IMG/VR virus record: IMGVR_UViG_3300028840_002431
Coordinates: 352,540-416,539 of that record
Length of the DNA: 64,000 nucleotides
Strand: one strand, 5' to 3'
From: a virus
Positions 35,030 to 44,263 of the stretch are shown one piece after another (within the stretch, counting starts at the first letter, position 1; each line of letters opens with the position of its first letter). A model generated the notes under the pieces. That model did not search any database and was not told where the DNA came from. It saw only the letters and a program-made list of their open reading frames with translations. The translations under genes and the position numbers were made by a program.

Positions 35030-38000
35030 TTAGATCCGCGCCCTCAGATTGAACGTCAGGAGGATGTACAACAGCGGGAAGATCGGGCTGTAGAACATCT
35101 CAAACCTGAGAATCGTGGGATCGTCCTGGTCGATGGTAGCTGTCATGCCCGTGAAGGCTCCGACAATCTCAGCTTGCACGAGAGAGCGGAACAATCCGGT
35201 CATGGAGACCACGACCTCGTTGGTACGCGAAGCCAGGAACTTCGTGCCGATGAACGAGTCCAGGATAGCCCGGCTCTGTTGCTGGACGAAGTCAGCGATT
35301 TGGATGACTGTCGGAAGCCGTGTGAGCACCGAAGTCATGTTGGTGGTCAGGCCCTGACGAATCCGGATAATCGGGTCCAGATCTTCCAGGAGCGTAACAC
35401 CAGCAACCGCTGTCTGGTTCGCCTCGACAGGATCAAGGATACGCGGAATCCGCGTAAAGCCCTGAACCCGACGACGTGTGTAAGGAGTGGCTACATCGAC
35501 AGCCGGGGAAACGACAGCGCCAGCCACAGCGGCTGCGAAGAAGCTGCCATCGATCAGGCTCTCGAACGACTGCCCCAGTTCATCGGTCAAGGTGATAACC
35601 GATGAATCCGGGTAGTAGGCCACGATACGGCTGGAATTCAGCCCTCTGGCCACACTCTGAGCCGTCGTCGCGGAGGTGCCGGACGCGAATCCGATCATAC
35701 CCATCCGCTCTGCCTGATTCCGAGTGTTGCTCTGAATCTCGCAGTGTGAGGTCAGGTGCGTGTATACCGATGTGTCCGTGGACCCCGGAACGATGATATC
35801 CGGCCGGATGTTGCCCGGAAGCGGGGTCGCCAGTTCATCGATCGCCTCGTTGTACGACTGGGCGCTGGCTTGGTTCGTGTTCGGCTCCTTGAGGACCTGC
35901 TTCATGATGAGCAAGACGGCCCCGTTCAGGATCGACAAGTAACCAGACAGCGTCAGACGGTTCTCAGCCGACGTGCGGCCGAAGTTCGCCTCAATCGTCT
36001 TGAGTTGCTGGTAGATCTTGGGCGAGTAGTCCTGCTTCAAGTAGCGGTAGCTGATGAAGTAGAAGTCCCCAACGGCCGGTTCCACACCATCCGGGTTGTA
36101 CGTCACGAGAGACGCAGTGTCGTTCACGCCCACGCCAACGGTGTTTGTGACCAACAGTTCCAGACCACCGATGGAGTAGCGAGGAATCGACGGACTCACA
36201 TGGAAAGTCGTGGAGATCTCCAACGTGAAATACCCGGCTGGATCATAACTCCCGGTCGCGGACGGCAGAACCGTGAACCGAAGACCCGTACGAGCGTCTG
36301 TGTAGGTCTGGCCCGGATAACCGGTTCCAGCGGAACCCACAGCCGAAGTTGACGTTACGTCGTACTTATCGGACGGGTCCTCACCAACGTCTCCGTCGGT
36401 GCCCGGCGTGATGTTGATGCCTGTCGTCGGATTGAATGCCGAATTCGCGGAGTTCACGAATCCGATGCTCGAAGTAGCCGCACCCACCGTCAACGACTCG
36501 ATACGAATGTAGCTGTCGCCAGAGATTTCCTCGACGTAAGCCACAGCACCGGCCGCGAAACCAGCCGTGTCGTTGAGAATGTCCACGACCTCTTGAGCGC
36601 CAACCTGGGTCTGGGTGGCCGCGTCGTTCTGGGTGTACCCTAGTACATCGTTCGCAGAGCCACCGCCAATCAACAGGGAAGACCCGGTATCGTTGGTCGG
36701 GCTGGTCAGACGAATCTTGTCCAGGTTCACCCCGGTGCCCACCGACGCCAAGGCAGGGACCACGGCGTTGATGTCCGCGATAACTGTCGCGGGAAGAACG
36801 GCCGCACCCGCTGTCAGCGTGACGGTGTACTCCACGCCGTCCACAGTGACGACCAGTGTGTCGTTCAGACCGGTGGTGATGTTGAACGGGCCAGCAAGAG
36901 TGCCGAGATACGTGGCCGCCTTGCAGATGGCTCCGGTGGTCCCGTTGGCTTGCTGGAAGGTCGCGAAACCGAGAGTGGTCTCGGCCGTCCCCTGGTTGAT
37001 CGTGACATTCGCCACGTCGTCCAATCCAGCCGGTAGCGCACCCGGAACCTGACGACCCTCAATGATAAAGAAAACGTCGCCGGTAGCCGGTCCAACCTGC
37101 CGGAAGCTGGCCAGATTGTTCGGGGCTGTGGCAATGAAGTTCGGATCAGCGTCGATGGCCGCGTTGATCTCGCCTACGATGAAGGCCGGAAACTGGTTGC
37201 CAGCGGTCAAGCTGATCGTACCAATCGTGAACCCGTCGATCGTAAGATTCAGATCGTTATTAGGAGCCGGGGAGATGGCAATCTTACCAGCGTCCGGACC
37301 GGTCTGAATCGGAGTCACAGCGTCGCCCACCAGGAAAGCCTGGGCAGCCGCCGCCAGATTCGAGGACTGGTTCACGCCGTTGACCTGAGTGACCCAGGTG
37401 GCGGAGAACGGGGAGTAGAAGCTGTACGGAGCCGCTCCCTTGTTCGTGTAGCTCGCGTTGGAGCCAGGGGTCTGCCCGAAGGTCACTGTAACAACCTCGG
37501 ACACCGCCGTGCCGGAACCTGTGTGGAAGGCGTCCGGAATCAACTCCGAGCCACGCGGCCACTGGACGATCTGACTCAGACCGGACTTGGTTCCAAACCG
37601 GACCTCGTAGAGATTCTGATCGAGAATGGTCGAGAACACCGTGTACTCGCCCGTGCCGACCGGACCGGCAACCTGATTGGTCAGGATGAAGGTGTCATCC
37701 GACAACCGGCTGTAGTAGAAGGTCGCGTAGGCGTTATGGTCGGGCGGGACCGGGTCCTTGAGGACGATTCGCCGGTTCACACCATCCACGACAGTGACGG
37801 TCGCAGCCGGGCGGTTCAACGCATCTTGGAGGTTGATGCCCGTGTAAACCCTCACGAGATCCGGTCGGTTCGTCGTGAGCGCCTGACGGCTGTTAGCCAC
37901 CGAATTGAAGGTTTGAAGGCCCAGCGGAGTGCTACGCCCGTTACCCATGGTCGGAACCTCAGGCAACAGAAAGTCGGTGGACGATACTGTGGCCGGAATC

Positions 38001-39319
38001 GTTGTCGTGTCTGTGACCCGGTCACAGAGAGCCAGATAGTACTGACTGTCGATGAGGGTTCCGACGATTTGTCCGCCAGATCCGGTGTCACCATCGAACG
38101 GGGTCGCGCCCGGAGTGGTCGTTTCCGCCGTTACCTGGAAGCTTGCGCCCCAGTTGATGACGCTCACATCCGTGCTTGGGTTCGAGATAACGAAGTCCGT
38201 ACCCTGGATGTAGTCGTTACGACCCGGCGAGATCCCGCACCGCAGTACGGTGGTCACGAGGCTGTTGGGCAGGTAATCGAAGGTGTCCTGCCATGTGTTG
38301 GCCCAGTAGTCGATTGTGACAGTCGAGCCAGGAGCCGGGGCAAACGGCAGCGTGACGATACCGTTGGTGCCGTCAACCGCTTCGGCCACAACCTGTGTAC
38401 CGTCTACCTTGGCAACAACCTTGGACGGATCGGTTGTTGTGATTCCGCCGCTCGAACCATCCACGATTGGCCGGTTGAAGACCCGGAAATCGGCGTTACG
38501 GTTCGTGCTGTTACCTTCGGAGAAGCCCAAAGGACCGTTGGCGGTCCCGTTCCCAATCTCGATGCTGATTGAACTCGTGAACGAGATGTGGTCCCGGCCC
38601 TGACCGTCCGTGAAGACCGAAGTCGAAAGATTTGGAATCGCGGCAGCGTCAATGACCGATTTCAGGGTGGCGGCGCTGAGCGATCCGGCCGGGAACGTAA
38701 CCGTTGACTCCGTGCCGTTCACGTCGATGACAAAGATGTCGTTAACGCCGGTCGCAATGTCAAACGGAGCGTATCCCGGAGAAATCAGATTCGCGTTCTC
38801 AGTTGTGACCTGATCCGACACATCGTCGGTGAACGCTGTGTCTCCCCGGTGGAAGAAATAAGTGACGCGAACGTCGGCTTCCGGTTGGGTAGGCACCTGA
38901 AGGGTAACGAGGCCCTCTTGACCCCGCACAGACCCTAAAGATACGGGTACGCCGTTAACCGTGACAGTGACCGTTCTTGTGTCATTAGTCACCCGACCAA
39001 ATCCCTGGCCGTCTACAATCGGATAGTTCCTAACACGGAACGTCGTGAACGTACCGTCCTGAGCACCTAAGAGCAGGTTTTGAGGGTTCGTCGCATCAAC
39101 AACCCAGCTTTCTGACACGTCTTCGTTGACGATTTGCTGATCAACGGTTGCCGACGAGCCACGAACAAGCTCAAAATCGTTCTGCTCTAACTCTTCTTGA
39201 CCAACACCGATCAGGGCGGGGATTCTAAGTCCAGCCACCAAGTTCGAGGCATTGGTTTCAGTCAGGGTACGTGTGTAGACACCCGGAGGAGCATATGAAA
39301 TGAAGGGGCCAATCGCCAT
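35030..39319 (-). CDS. Tail sheath protein, very large
   Basis: 1429 aa, two to three times the usual sheath. ATG with AGGAG upstream. The N-terminus (FISYAPPGVYTRTLTE) and residues about 1120-1429 (DIIVPGSTDTSVYTHLTSHC ... GFTRIPRILDPVEANQTAVA ... LYILLTFNLRARI) fit the sheath family. The middle is made of inserted beta domains, including at least three copies of a 'TGxND-x-xxVxVxG' module (about 184-270, 680-780 and 805-890) shared with two other genes. Such inserts probably decorate the outer tail surface. The sheath contracts to drive the tube through the envelope. Confidence 0.85.
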   Translation of the reverse strand: MAIGPFISYAPPGVYTRTLTETNASNLVAGLRIPALIGVGQEELEQNDFELVRGSSATVDQQIVNEDVSESWVVDATNPQNLLLGAQDGTFTTFRVRNYPIVDGQGFGRVTNDTRTVTVTVNGVPVSLGSVRGQEGLVTLQVPTQPEADVRVTYFFHRGDTAFTDDVSDQVTTENANLISPGYAPFDIATGVNDIFVIDVNGTESTVTFPAGSLSAATLKSVIDAAAIPNLSTSVFTDGQGRDHISFTSSISIEIGNGTANGPLGFSEGNSTNRNADFRVFNRPIVDGSSGGITTTDPSKVVAKVDGTQVVAEAVDGTNGIVTLPFAPAPGSTVTIDYWANTWQDTFDYLPNSLVTTVLRCGISPGRNDYIQGTDFVISNPSTDVSVINWGASFQVTAETTTPGATPFDGDTGSGGQIVGTLIDSQYYLALCDRVTDTTTIPATVSSTDFLLPEVPTMGNGRSTPLGLQTFNSVANSRQALTTNRPDLVRVYTGINLQDALNRPAATVTVVDGVNRRIVLKDPVPPDHNAYATFYYSRLSDDTFILTNQVAGPVGTGEYTVFSTILDQNLYEVRFGTKSGLSQIVQWPRGSELIPDAFHTGSGTAVSEVVTVTFGQTPGSNASYTNKGAAPYSFYSPFSATWVTQVNGVNQSSNLAAAAQAFLVGDAVTPIQTGPDAGKIAISPAPNNDLNLTIDGFTIGTISLTAGNQFPAFIVGEINAAIDADPNFIATAPNNLASFRQVGPATGDVFFIIEGRQVPGALPAGLDDVANVTINQGTAETTLGFATFQQANGTTGAICKAATYLGTLAGPFNITTGLNDTLVVTVDGVEYTVTLTAGAAVLPATVIADINAVVPALASVGTGVNLDKIRLTSPTNDTGSSLLIGGGSANDVLGYTQNDAATQTQVGAQEVVDILNDTAGFAAGAVAYVEEISGDSYIRIESLTVGAATSSIGFVNSANSAFNPTTGINITPGTDGDVGEDPSDKYDVTSTSAVGSAGTGYPGQTYTDARTGLRFTVLPSATGSYDPAGYFTLEISTTFHVSPSIPRYSIGGLELLVTNTVGVGVNDTASLVTYNPDGVEPAVGDFYFISYRYLKQDYSPKIYQQLKTIEANFGRTSAENRLTLSGYLSILNGAVLLIMKQVLKEPNTNQASAQSYNEAIDELATPLPGNIRPDIIVPGSTDTSVYTHLTSHCEIQSNTRNQAERMGMIGFASGTSATTAQSVARGLNSSRIVAYYPDSSVITLTDELGQSFESLIDGSFFAAAVAGAVVSPAVDVATPYTRRRVQGFTRIPRILDPVEANQTAVAGVTLLEDLDPIIRIRQGLTTNMTSVLTRLPTVIQIADFVQQQSRAILDSFIGTKFLASRTNEVVVSMTGLFRSLVQAEIVGAFTGMTATIDQDDPTILRFEMFYSPIFPLLYILLTFNLRARI

Positions 39320-39483
39320 CAGAATCTCCTTGAGGTTAGGTTATTTCTATCTGGGTCTGGGTGTCATCTTGGAAGTTTACCGTCGGAGGCGTTGGCTTCA
39401 CGGCGATAACGGTCTGATTCGATCCGGATCTAATCTTAGAGAAGCAACACACAACCTCTCGTACAGGCGGAGAAAATAAAACT
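39320..39483 (-). promoter_or_regulatory. Intergenic region upstream of the sheath gene, possible late promoter
   Basis: 164 bases without a gene. It holds on the minus strand GATCGAATCAGA (39424-39413) and AGATAGAAAT (39352-39343), related to boxes near 25600-25663 and 54157-54503. The AGGAG ribosome-binding site of the sheath is at its end. A strong promoter is expected here because sheath is needed in large amounts, but no clear sigma-70 pair is seen. Confidence 0.3.
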
Positions 39484-39906
39484 TTATCGCTTCTCTTGCT
39501 CGCCGGTTAACTGAGATGCCTCTTTCTCCAGCTTCTTACGAGCCTCCTTTCCCTGATCGCTCATAGGTTCATAATCAACATAACCCTCCCCGGTGTGCCG
39601 GATAAGTGCGCGAGTTTCTCCCTGTTTTCTCGCTTCTTCTTTCACCTTGTCGCGCTCTTTGATGTAATCCCACCGCCTCTTAGCGCTACGCCCCACGGCC
39701 TTATCGGCCGTCGGGTAGTCTTGATCATGGACTCCAGAATTGGCCGCTGACGCGCCCCCTTCAGCGAACGAAAATCCGAATCCGGACATTACGAGCGGAG
39801 CTTGATCCTGACACTCCGGGCACTCGTGCGTCGGGTGGTCCCCCACCTTCAAGCTGCGCTCAAAACGAAGATTACACACTGGACACTCAAATACGTATTT
39901 GGGCAT
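39484..39906 (-). CDS. FmdB-type zinc-ribbon protein
   Basis: 140 aa, ATG start with a weak ribosome-binding site. The N-terminus MPKYVFECPVC ... HECPECQ has two CxxC pairs (C8/C11 and C29/C32), the classical FmdB-like zinc ribbon. The remaining about 100 residues are charged and helical with repeated Lys/Glu. FmdB-like proteins in phages are of unknown role, possibly regulators of transcription or assembly. The gene precedes the sheath in transcription order, so it may regulate late genes. Confidence 0.7.
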   Translation of the reverse strand: MPKYVFECPVCNLRFERSLKVGDHPTHECPECQDQAPLVMSGFGFSFAEGGASAANSGVHDQDYPTADKAVGRSAKRRWDYIKERDKVKEEARKQGETRALIRHTGEGYVDYEPMSDQGKEARKKLEKEASQLTGEQEKR

Positions 39907-39939
39907 TTTTTAATCCGATCTGTTATATATTTTGACAAC

Positions 39940-41133
39940 CTAGAGAATTCTCTCGAAATTATTGTTACGACCCGCGATGACGGGGATCGTGGAGAAAAAC
40001 AGATTGCTCTGAACGTCGCCGCTGATGGTGGACGTTTGAGGTTCGTTAGGAGAGGTAGCCCGGTCCGTTTCCGGAGTCGTCGGCGTCGCCTGACTGATTG
40101 TTAGAGGCAACGGGACATGGATCTCCCAGTCCGCCTGGACCTGGAGAGACAGCGAAGCGTTGTAGAAGTAATCGTCCCCCGTCTCGTCGTACACTTCTTC
40201 GGCTTCTCCCCCTATGGAAATGTCAGTGATTTCAATACCTTCGGTGGATAAAGTGTCCCTCTTCTGACCCCAGAGGTACATAACAATGAGATCGGCTATC
40301 TCCTCCATCTGGGTCGTATCCCTGGCTATGGCATCGAAATCAAACGACGCCTCGAACCTCCCTCCAAAAGCCCTTGCGGCCTCAACCCGATCTTCATACA
40401 CAACCACCGCTACCTTATCCCCCTTCTTGGCCCGTTTGCCGAAAGCGAGGACCACACCCGGTAGAGTTTGAAAATCACCAGTGTTCCACCGGAACTTAAC
40501 AGGTCCCACCGACGGAACCGCGTACCTGTAGTCGGCTGTTAGAACGGCCCCGGCCGGTGAACGAGCTATTAGCTCGATCGCCCCCGTGTCGTAATTCACG
40601 TTGTAGTGCTGTCCTTCTACCAACAGGAACTTGTGGTTTTCCCACAGGCGCAATGTTCCGACAACCGGGCGTTGTTGGAGTTGCGCCTCACTCTCAACAC
40701 CTGTTACAAACTTGAGAACCGGCTCGTCGTTGACTGTTAGAAGCGGATCGATCACGAACTCACCCTCTGTTTGAGGATCGTCCGGGGCACTCAGGATTTC
40801 GATGTAGTAAATCCCAGGAGGTGCTGGCATCACGCCGTCGTTCGCTTCTATACAACCAAGGTCCTCCTTGACCCATTCTAACGGGTACTTAGGAGCGCCC
40901 ACGTAAGCCAACATCACATGGCTCATTACCGACCCCATAAAGTTGTCGGCGGAGAGTTGAATCTTGTTAGCGCTGGACCCCTTTACAACAATCCCGAACT
41001 GTGGCCGTTCCTTGAAAGAGTATCGATTCTGAATGTACGGAACGACCTTCTCGTAGACCGGGTGTCGAGAAAAACTATCCTTTAGCTCCAGAACGAGCCG
41101 ACGCTTAAGCGCTTGTGTGAGATAATAATACAC
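39940..41133 (-). CDS. Neck/tail-terminator-type virion protein (putative)
   Basis: 397 aa, GTG start at 41133 two bases after the upstream TGA (TGATGTG). The first 60 residues are helical and basic (LTQALKRRLVLELKDSF), followed by mainly beta sequence with ARAFGGRFEASFDFDAIARD and a helix (MEEIADLIVMYLWGQ). This arrangement is reminiscent of tail completion/terminator proteins that end with a beta-strand pair, and it sits between actin-like and sheath genes. A virion role at the head-tail neck is likely. Family not proven. Confidence 0.5.
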   Translation of the reverse strand: MYYYLTQALKRRLVLELKDSFSRHPVYEKVVPYIQNRYSFKERPQFGIVVKGSSANKIQLSADNFMGSVMSHVMLAYVGAPKYPLEWVKEDLGCIEANDGVMPAPPGIYYIEILSAPDDPQTEGEFVIDPLLTVNDEPVLKFVTGVESEAQLQQRPVVGTLRLWENHKFLLVEGQHYNVNYDTGAIELIARSPAGAVLTADYRYAVPSVGPVKFRWNTGDFQTLPGVVLAFGKRAKKGDKVAVVVYEDRVEAARAFGGRFEASFDFDAIARDTTQMEEIADLIVMYLWGQKRDTLSTEGIEITDISIGGEAEEVYDETGDDYFYNASLSLQVQADWEIHVPLPLTISQATPTTPETDRATSPNEPQTSTISGDVQSNLFFSTIPVIAGRNNNFERIL

Positions 41134-41134
41134 A

Positions 41135-42220
41135 TCACCCGTCTGCGTGCTCTTCCATAGCGAGGACCAAAAGCCCTTCCGCTACGGCTGTCATTGGATC
41201 TCTGGCGGTACGGATCTCGCTGATCTCTATCGGGAACCCGCGCCTCTTGACGGCCTCGAACTCCTCGGTGAAGACCTTCATAAACCCGTTCGCCTTACTC
41301 GTTCCCCCAGACACCACGAATGGGACAGGGTCGGGTAGATCAATAGCTGCCTGAACCTTCTTGAATTGGACCGCGATATTGTCCAAGCAATACTTGATCA
41401 AAGCCCGGATATACAGGGCGATGGCTTCTTCTTCCCGGTTTGTGGGATTTGACAGATCTACACCCTTCTCCTTGATGGCGCACATCCTGGATGCTGTGGA
41501 GCCGATGGCCTTGGCCGCGTGAGCATCGACCCAGTCCCCACATCTCGCCAGGGCGAAGTCCAACCCTTTCACCGTCTGGTAAGACAGGGCTATATTCATC
41601 ATACCGCTGCCGAAAGACGCGGCGAGACCGGAGAAATTCTCGTTCATGCACTGCGAGTAAATAATAGCCATCGCCTCATTCATGGGATGAGGTGTGTACC
41701 CCAACTCCGTGAGGATCTTCCGGAACACCTCCGTGTGGTAGATGATATCCTGGCCGACATCGTCCACAGGCTCAGCCGGAACACTGTAGAAGCAATGCTC
41801 GTTAGGCGAGACCGGCTTGCCGAGCACGTTCTCAATCAACAGGCTCAAAATCTGTTGCGCTTCTAACTCAGCGGACGAAATGATGCCGTGAGACAGCGGG
41901 CGGCGCACCTCCCGCTTGAACAGATTCGCCATGTTGAGAGCCGGGTCCCCTAACACGACAAGGGTGTCTCCTTGCTCGACGTAGTCAACTTGGGACAGGC
42001 GTAAGGTTTTCTTGGTCTCGATGTCCAGATCAATGAACACGTCCCGAATGCGCTTGGTCTCTATTTGATTACCGCCCGTCTGACGAGCCGACACCAAGTT
42101 CATGGTTCCCAAGTCCAGGCCACACCCAGGCGCGGACGCAGTCGCTGGAGCCGGGGCAGCGGGTTTGGCCGGTGGTTGCTGCGGGGGTGGTTGCGGTTGT
42201 TGAGGTTGGTCTTGCGCCAT
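41135..42220 (-). CDS. Actin-like ATPase (MreB/ParM/Ta0583-like fold)
   Basis: 361 aa. A Pro/Gln/Ala-rich N-terminal tail (1-32) precedes the actin-fold core: phosphate-1 GLDLGTMN (34-41, Asp36), NEAMAII (about 181), phosphate-2 ASFGSGMMN (about 201-209) and adenosine-type VVSGGTSKANGF (about 308-319). The phosphate-2 motif lacks the usual Asp (S202 in its place), so ATP hydrolysis may be weak. Known phage actin-like proteins move or segregate phage DNA; here it lies among neck genes. The unusual low-complexity N-terminus may anchor it. Fold call is fairly sure, role is inferred. Confidence 0.75.
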   Translation of the reverse strand: MAQDQPQQPQPPPQQPPAKPAAPAPATASAPGCGLDLGTMNLVSARQTGGNQIETKRIRDVFIDLDIETKKTLRLSQVDYVEQGDTLVVLGDPALNMANLFKREVRRPLSHGIISSAELEAQQILSLLIENVLGKPVSPNEHCFYSVPAEPVDDVGQDIIYHTEVFRKILTELGYTPHPMNEAMAIIYSQCMNENFSGLAASFGSGMMNIALSYQTVKGLDFALARCGDWVDAHAAKAIGSTASRMCAIKEKGVDLSNPTNREEEAIALYIRALIKYCLDNIAVQFKKVQAAIDLPDPVPFVVSGGTSKANGFMKVFTEEFEAVKRRGFPIEISEIRTARDPMTAVAEGLLVLAMEEHADG

Positions 42221-42245
42221 CTGATCTTCTCCAATCTGATCTTAG

Positions 42246-42261
42246 CTCGCCCGAAGGCGAG
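42246..42261 (-). other. GC-rich stem with UUCG tetraloop
   Basis: On the minus strand CTCGCC and GGCGAG pair around a TTCG loop (6-bp stem), directly after the stop of the Dps-like gene and before the actin-like gene. No T-run follows, so it is not a standard terminator. It could stabilise a transcript end or separate the two messages. Confidence 0.4.
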
Positions 42262-42267
42262 AACTGC

Positions 42268-42801
42268 CTATCGACGGTAAGTGTAAGCAACTCGCCCACC
42301 TGCTCGTTGCTGAAGCAGGTATAAGAACTCCTCATGTTTATCAGCTACACCTTGAATCAGGTTATCTAACCCGTTTGTGAGCGTTCCCTTGGCGTCAAGG
42401 CTCTCCCTGGCAGCGTTGAGACACCCAACAACACACTTTTCCGTCGCCAAACTCACGGCCACCATCTCGTCGGCACTCGGCCGATCTTCGGGCGACCACG
42501 CATTGACGAAGACACTCATCACCTCCATCTGAGTAACTGGACACACCAAATCCGGGTGTCCTAAGCCCATGGCCTTCTCAGCCATCTGGTCGATGAAAAG
42601 CTGAGAATCCTCGTACAGACGCTCGAAAAGTATATGGTCCCCGTAATACGAGGGACCAGCCGTCCGCCAATGGTGGCTCTGGTGCATCGCATTGGCCGCC
42701 CTTAGAATCGCTGTAAGCGCTCCCAACTCCGCCATCGGAAGTCCGGCGAAGCTTTGACACGCCTGAGCGAAATAAGGACTGGCCTCATTCGCTACACGCA
42801 T
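42268..42801 (-). CDS. Dps/ferritin-like protein with complete ferroxidase signature
   Basis: 177 aa, ATG start. Residues 25-95 and on resemble the Dps four-helix bundle, with H44 W45, H56, E60, D71 and E75 in the exact spacing H-x11-H-x3-E/D-x10-D-x3-E of Dps ferroxidase centres (HHWRTAGPSYYGDH, then FERLYEDSQLFIDQMAE). Members of the family oxidise iron and protect DNA. A basic C-terminus (RAGGRVAYTYRR) could contact DNA. It lies amid structural genes. It may be a virion or cytoplasmic iron-binding protein. Whether it assembles into cages cannot be seen. Confidence 0.75.
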   Translation of the reverse strand: MRVANEASPYFAQACQSFAGLPMAELGALTAILRAANAMHQSHHWRTAGPSYYGDHILFERLYEDSQLFIDQMAEKAMGLGHPDLVCPVTQMEVMSVFVNAWSPEDRPSADEMVAVSLATEKCVVGCLNAARESLDAKGTLTNGLDNLIQGVADKHEEFLYLLQQRAGGRVAYTYRR

Positions 42802-42807
42802 GATGGC

Positions 42808-43092
42808 CTACTTCCAGTTCTTTTCGCCAGCTTCTTTGCCGCCTTCGCCGCCTTCGTCACCGCCCTTGAGATCCTGGACCATGGCCGAAAACTGAGTCCG
42901 AACCGGAGCGCCCTTAAGAGACTTTCCAGTCCACGGGGACTTGCACGGCATTACCTTCTCATCAAGGTAGAACGTTTTCGAGCCGTCAGTGTACTTCCAC
43001 ATGACGGGAGCCGCCGCCGTCTTTGTCTCAACAGCGGTGCGCTCCGCAATCTCGTTGGCCTGACTCAGTACGCTTGCTTGTCTCGGATGCAT
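42808..43092 (-). CDS. Small unknown protein, 94 aa
   Basis: ATG start; AAAGGGAA lies upstream at a somewhat long distance. The N-terminus (MHPRQASVLSQANEI) and a KTA stretch (VETKTAAAPVMWKY) resemble the motif-bearing small genes. A short beta-like domain (TDGSKTFYLDEKVMPC) and a Gly/Glu-rich disordered tail follow. No family recognised. Confidence 0.55.
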   Translation of the reverse strand: MHPRQASVLSQANEIAERTAVETKTAAAPVMWKYTDGSKTFYLDEKVMPCKSPWTGKSLKGAPVRTQFSAMVQDLKGGDEGGEGGKEAGEKNWK

Positions 43093-43165
43093 GAGAATAT
43101 TCCCTTTGTGTTAAAAACCACGGTTTTCAAAACCACTCCACTTGTGCTTCAACAAGAAAACTTTA

Positions 43166-43762
43166 TCAATGACCCTTCTTTCTCAGTTTTCTGAGGGCGT
43201 TTGCCGCGCTAACAGCGTCAGAAGTGGCGGATTCACCCTTCACGTCGATTCTAACGTTAGCGTCCTCAGGGTGTATCTGATCGGGTAGGTACATGGGGGC
43301 CGACCCGTCTACTGTCTCTTCTTCCGTAACCGGGGCAGCGGCGGTTGCCACTTGGCCCGGCATTACAACCACAGGGCGTTCCTGTAACGCAGCTAGAATT
43401 TCGTCTAATTTACGGGCGGTTTGGGTGTCATCCTTATCCCGTAATTCTTTGTTCTCGGCTTCTAACGCCCTGACTCTGGAAGATAGCTCCTGGACCTGGG
43501 TTTCTAACTGGCTCGTGTTACTGGCGGCTTGTTGAGTCGAGGTCGGCGCGGGTGGCGCTGCCGATGGAAGCTGAAAAAGGTGATGTTGGCTGATCCCCCG
43601 CCACAGATCCTTGGACTGGACCGCCAACTCTCCCGGAATAGTCACTGTCACCCCATGAGGCACTTCCCGGCGAATGTCCTCTATCTTGTGAGACGGGGAG
43701 ACCATCCCAATGACCTTGACATCCCCTCTCCGACTCGCTCGAAAAATATGCCCCTTCATCAT
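43166..43762 (-). CDS. Coiled-coil protein with small N-terminal domain
   Basis: 198 aa; two ATG codons in tandem (43762 and 43759), either may be the start. Residues 1-65 (KVIGMVSPSHKIEDIRREVP, then HGVTVTIPGE) form a small alpha/beta domain. A Ser/Pro/Ala linker leads to a heptad coiled coil (LETQVQELSSRVRALEAENK). The C-terminus is basic. By position it belongs to the head/neck protein group. Function unknown. Confidence 0.6.
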   Translation of the reverse strand: MMKGHIFRASRRGDVKVIGMVSPSHKIEDIRREVPHGVTVTIPGELAVQSKDLWRGISQHHLFQLPSAAPPAPTSTQQAASNTSQLETQVQELSSRVRALEAENKELRDKDDTQTARKLDEILAALQERPVVVMPGQVATAAAPVTEEETVDGSAPMYLPDQIHPEDANVRIDVKGESATSDAVSAANALRKLRKKGH

Positions 43763-44263
43763 TTACCTCGTCCAAGCTTCGCGTATTTTCTTCCGCGCTC
43801 CATCTCTAAATTTCTTCTTGAGAAAGGCCCGTGATTCCTCTTTCGCTTTATCCACAAAACCCGACGGCGGCCTACCGGGATGAACCCACCTTCCGTCAGC
43901 CATCGACTTGGCCGTCGCGCTCCGGAATACCAATTCCCCAGTTTCGGTCACGATGGGTATCGGTTTACGGGCCTTGGTTAACCATTTCATCTGCTCCGAC
44001 TTCTGGCCCTTCACGAGCGGTGCAAATGCCGGGTGAGTCGCCGTGATTTGGAGGCTCGACGGCTTTATCTCAATCTTGATGGACTGGCTTATCGCTCTCT
44101 TGGCCCGATCTGAAAAACCCGTCTGCATCAACTCCCTCTTGACGCGCCGAAGAAGATCCGTCTTCGACCTCTTGAGGATGGTGTTCAGGTCCCCGGTGTT
44201 CGGTAGTTCACCGGGGAGTAAGGGTTTCATGTAAACCCGCGACGCTATGAAGGGCTTAGGCAT
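43763..44263 (-). CDS. Head-tail completion-like basic protein
   Basis: 166 aa, ATG start. Basic protein with the sequence order helix-strand-helix and C-terminal helix (FVDKAKEESRAFLKKKFRDG) reminiscent of HK97-gp10/minor tail-type completion proteins, with VHPGRPPSGFVDKA as the best clue. It is encoded between coiled-coil and neck-type proteins. The match is by pattern and position, not proof. Confidence 0.5.
   Translation of the reverse strand: MPKPFIASRVYMKPLLPGELPNTGDLNTILKRSKTDLLRRVKRELMQTGFSDRAKRAISQSIKIEIKPSSLQITATHPAFAPLVKGQKSEQMKWLTKARKPIPIVTETGELVFRSATAKSMADGRWVHPGRPPSGFVDKAKEESRAFLKKKFRDGARKKIREAWTR

Noticed and set aside
37523-38572. Plus-strand open frame of 349 codons
   Set aside because: Antisense to the sheath gene; Arg- and Val-rich shadow without motif.
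42246-42261. Rho-independent terminator
   Set aside because: The stem and UUCG loop are good but no T-run follows on the minus strand.
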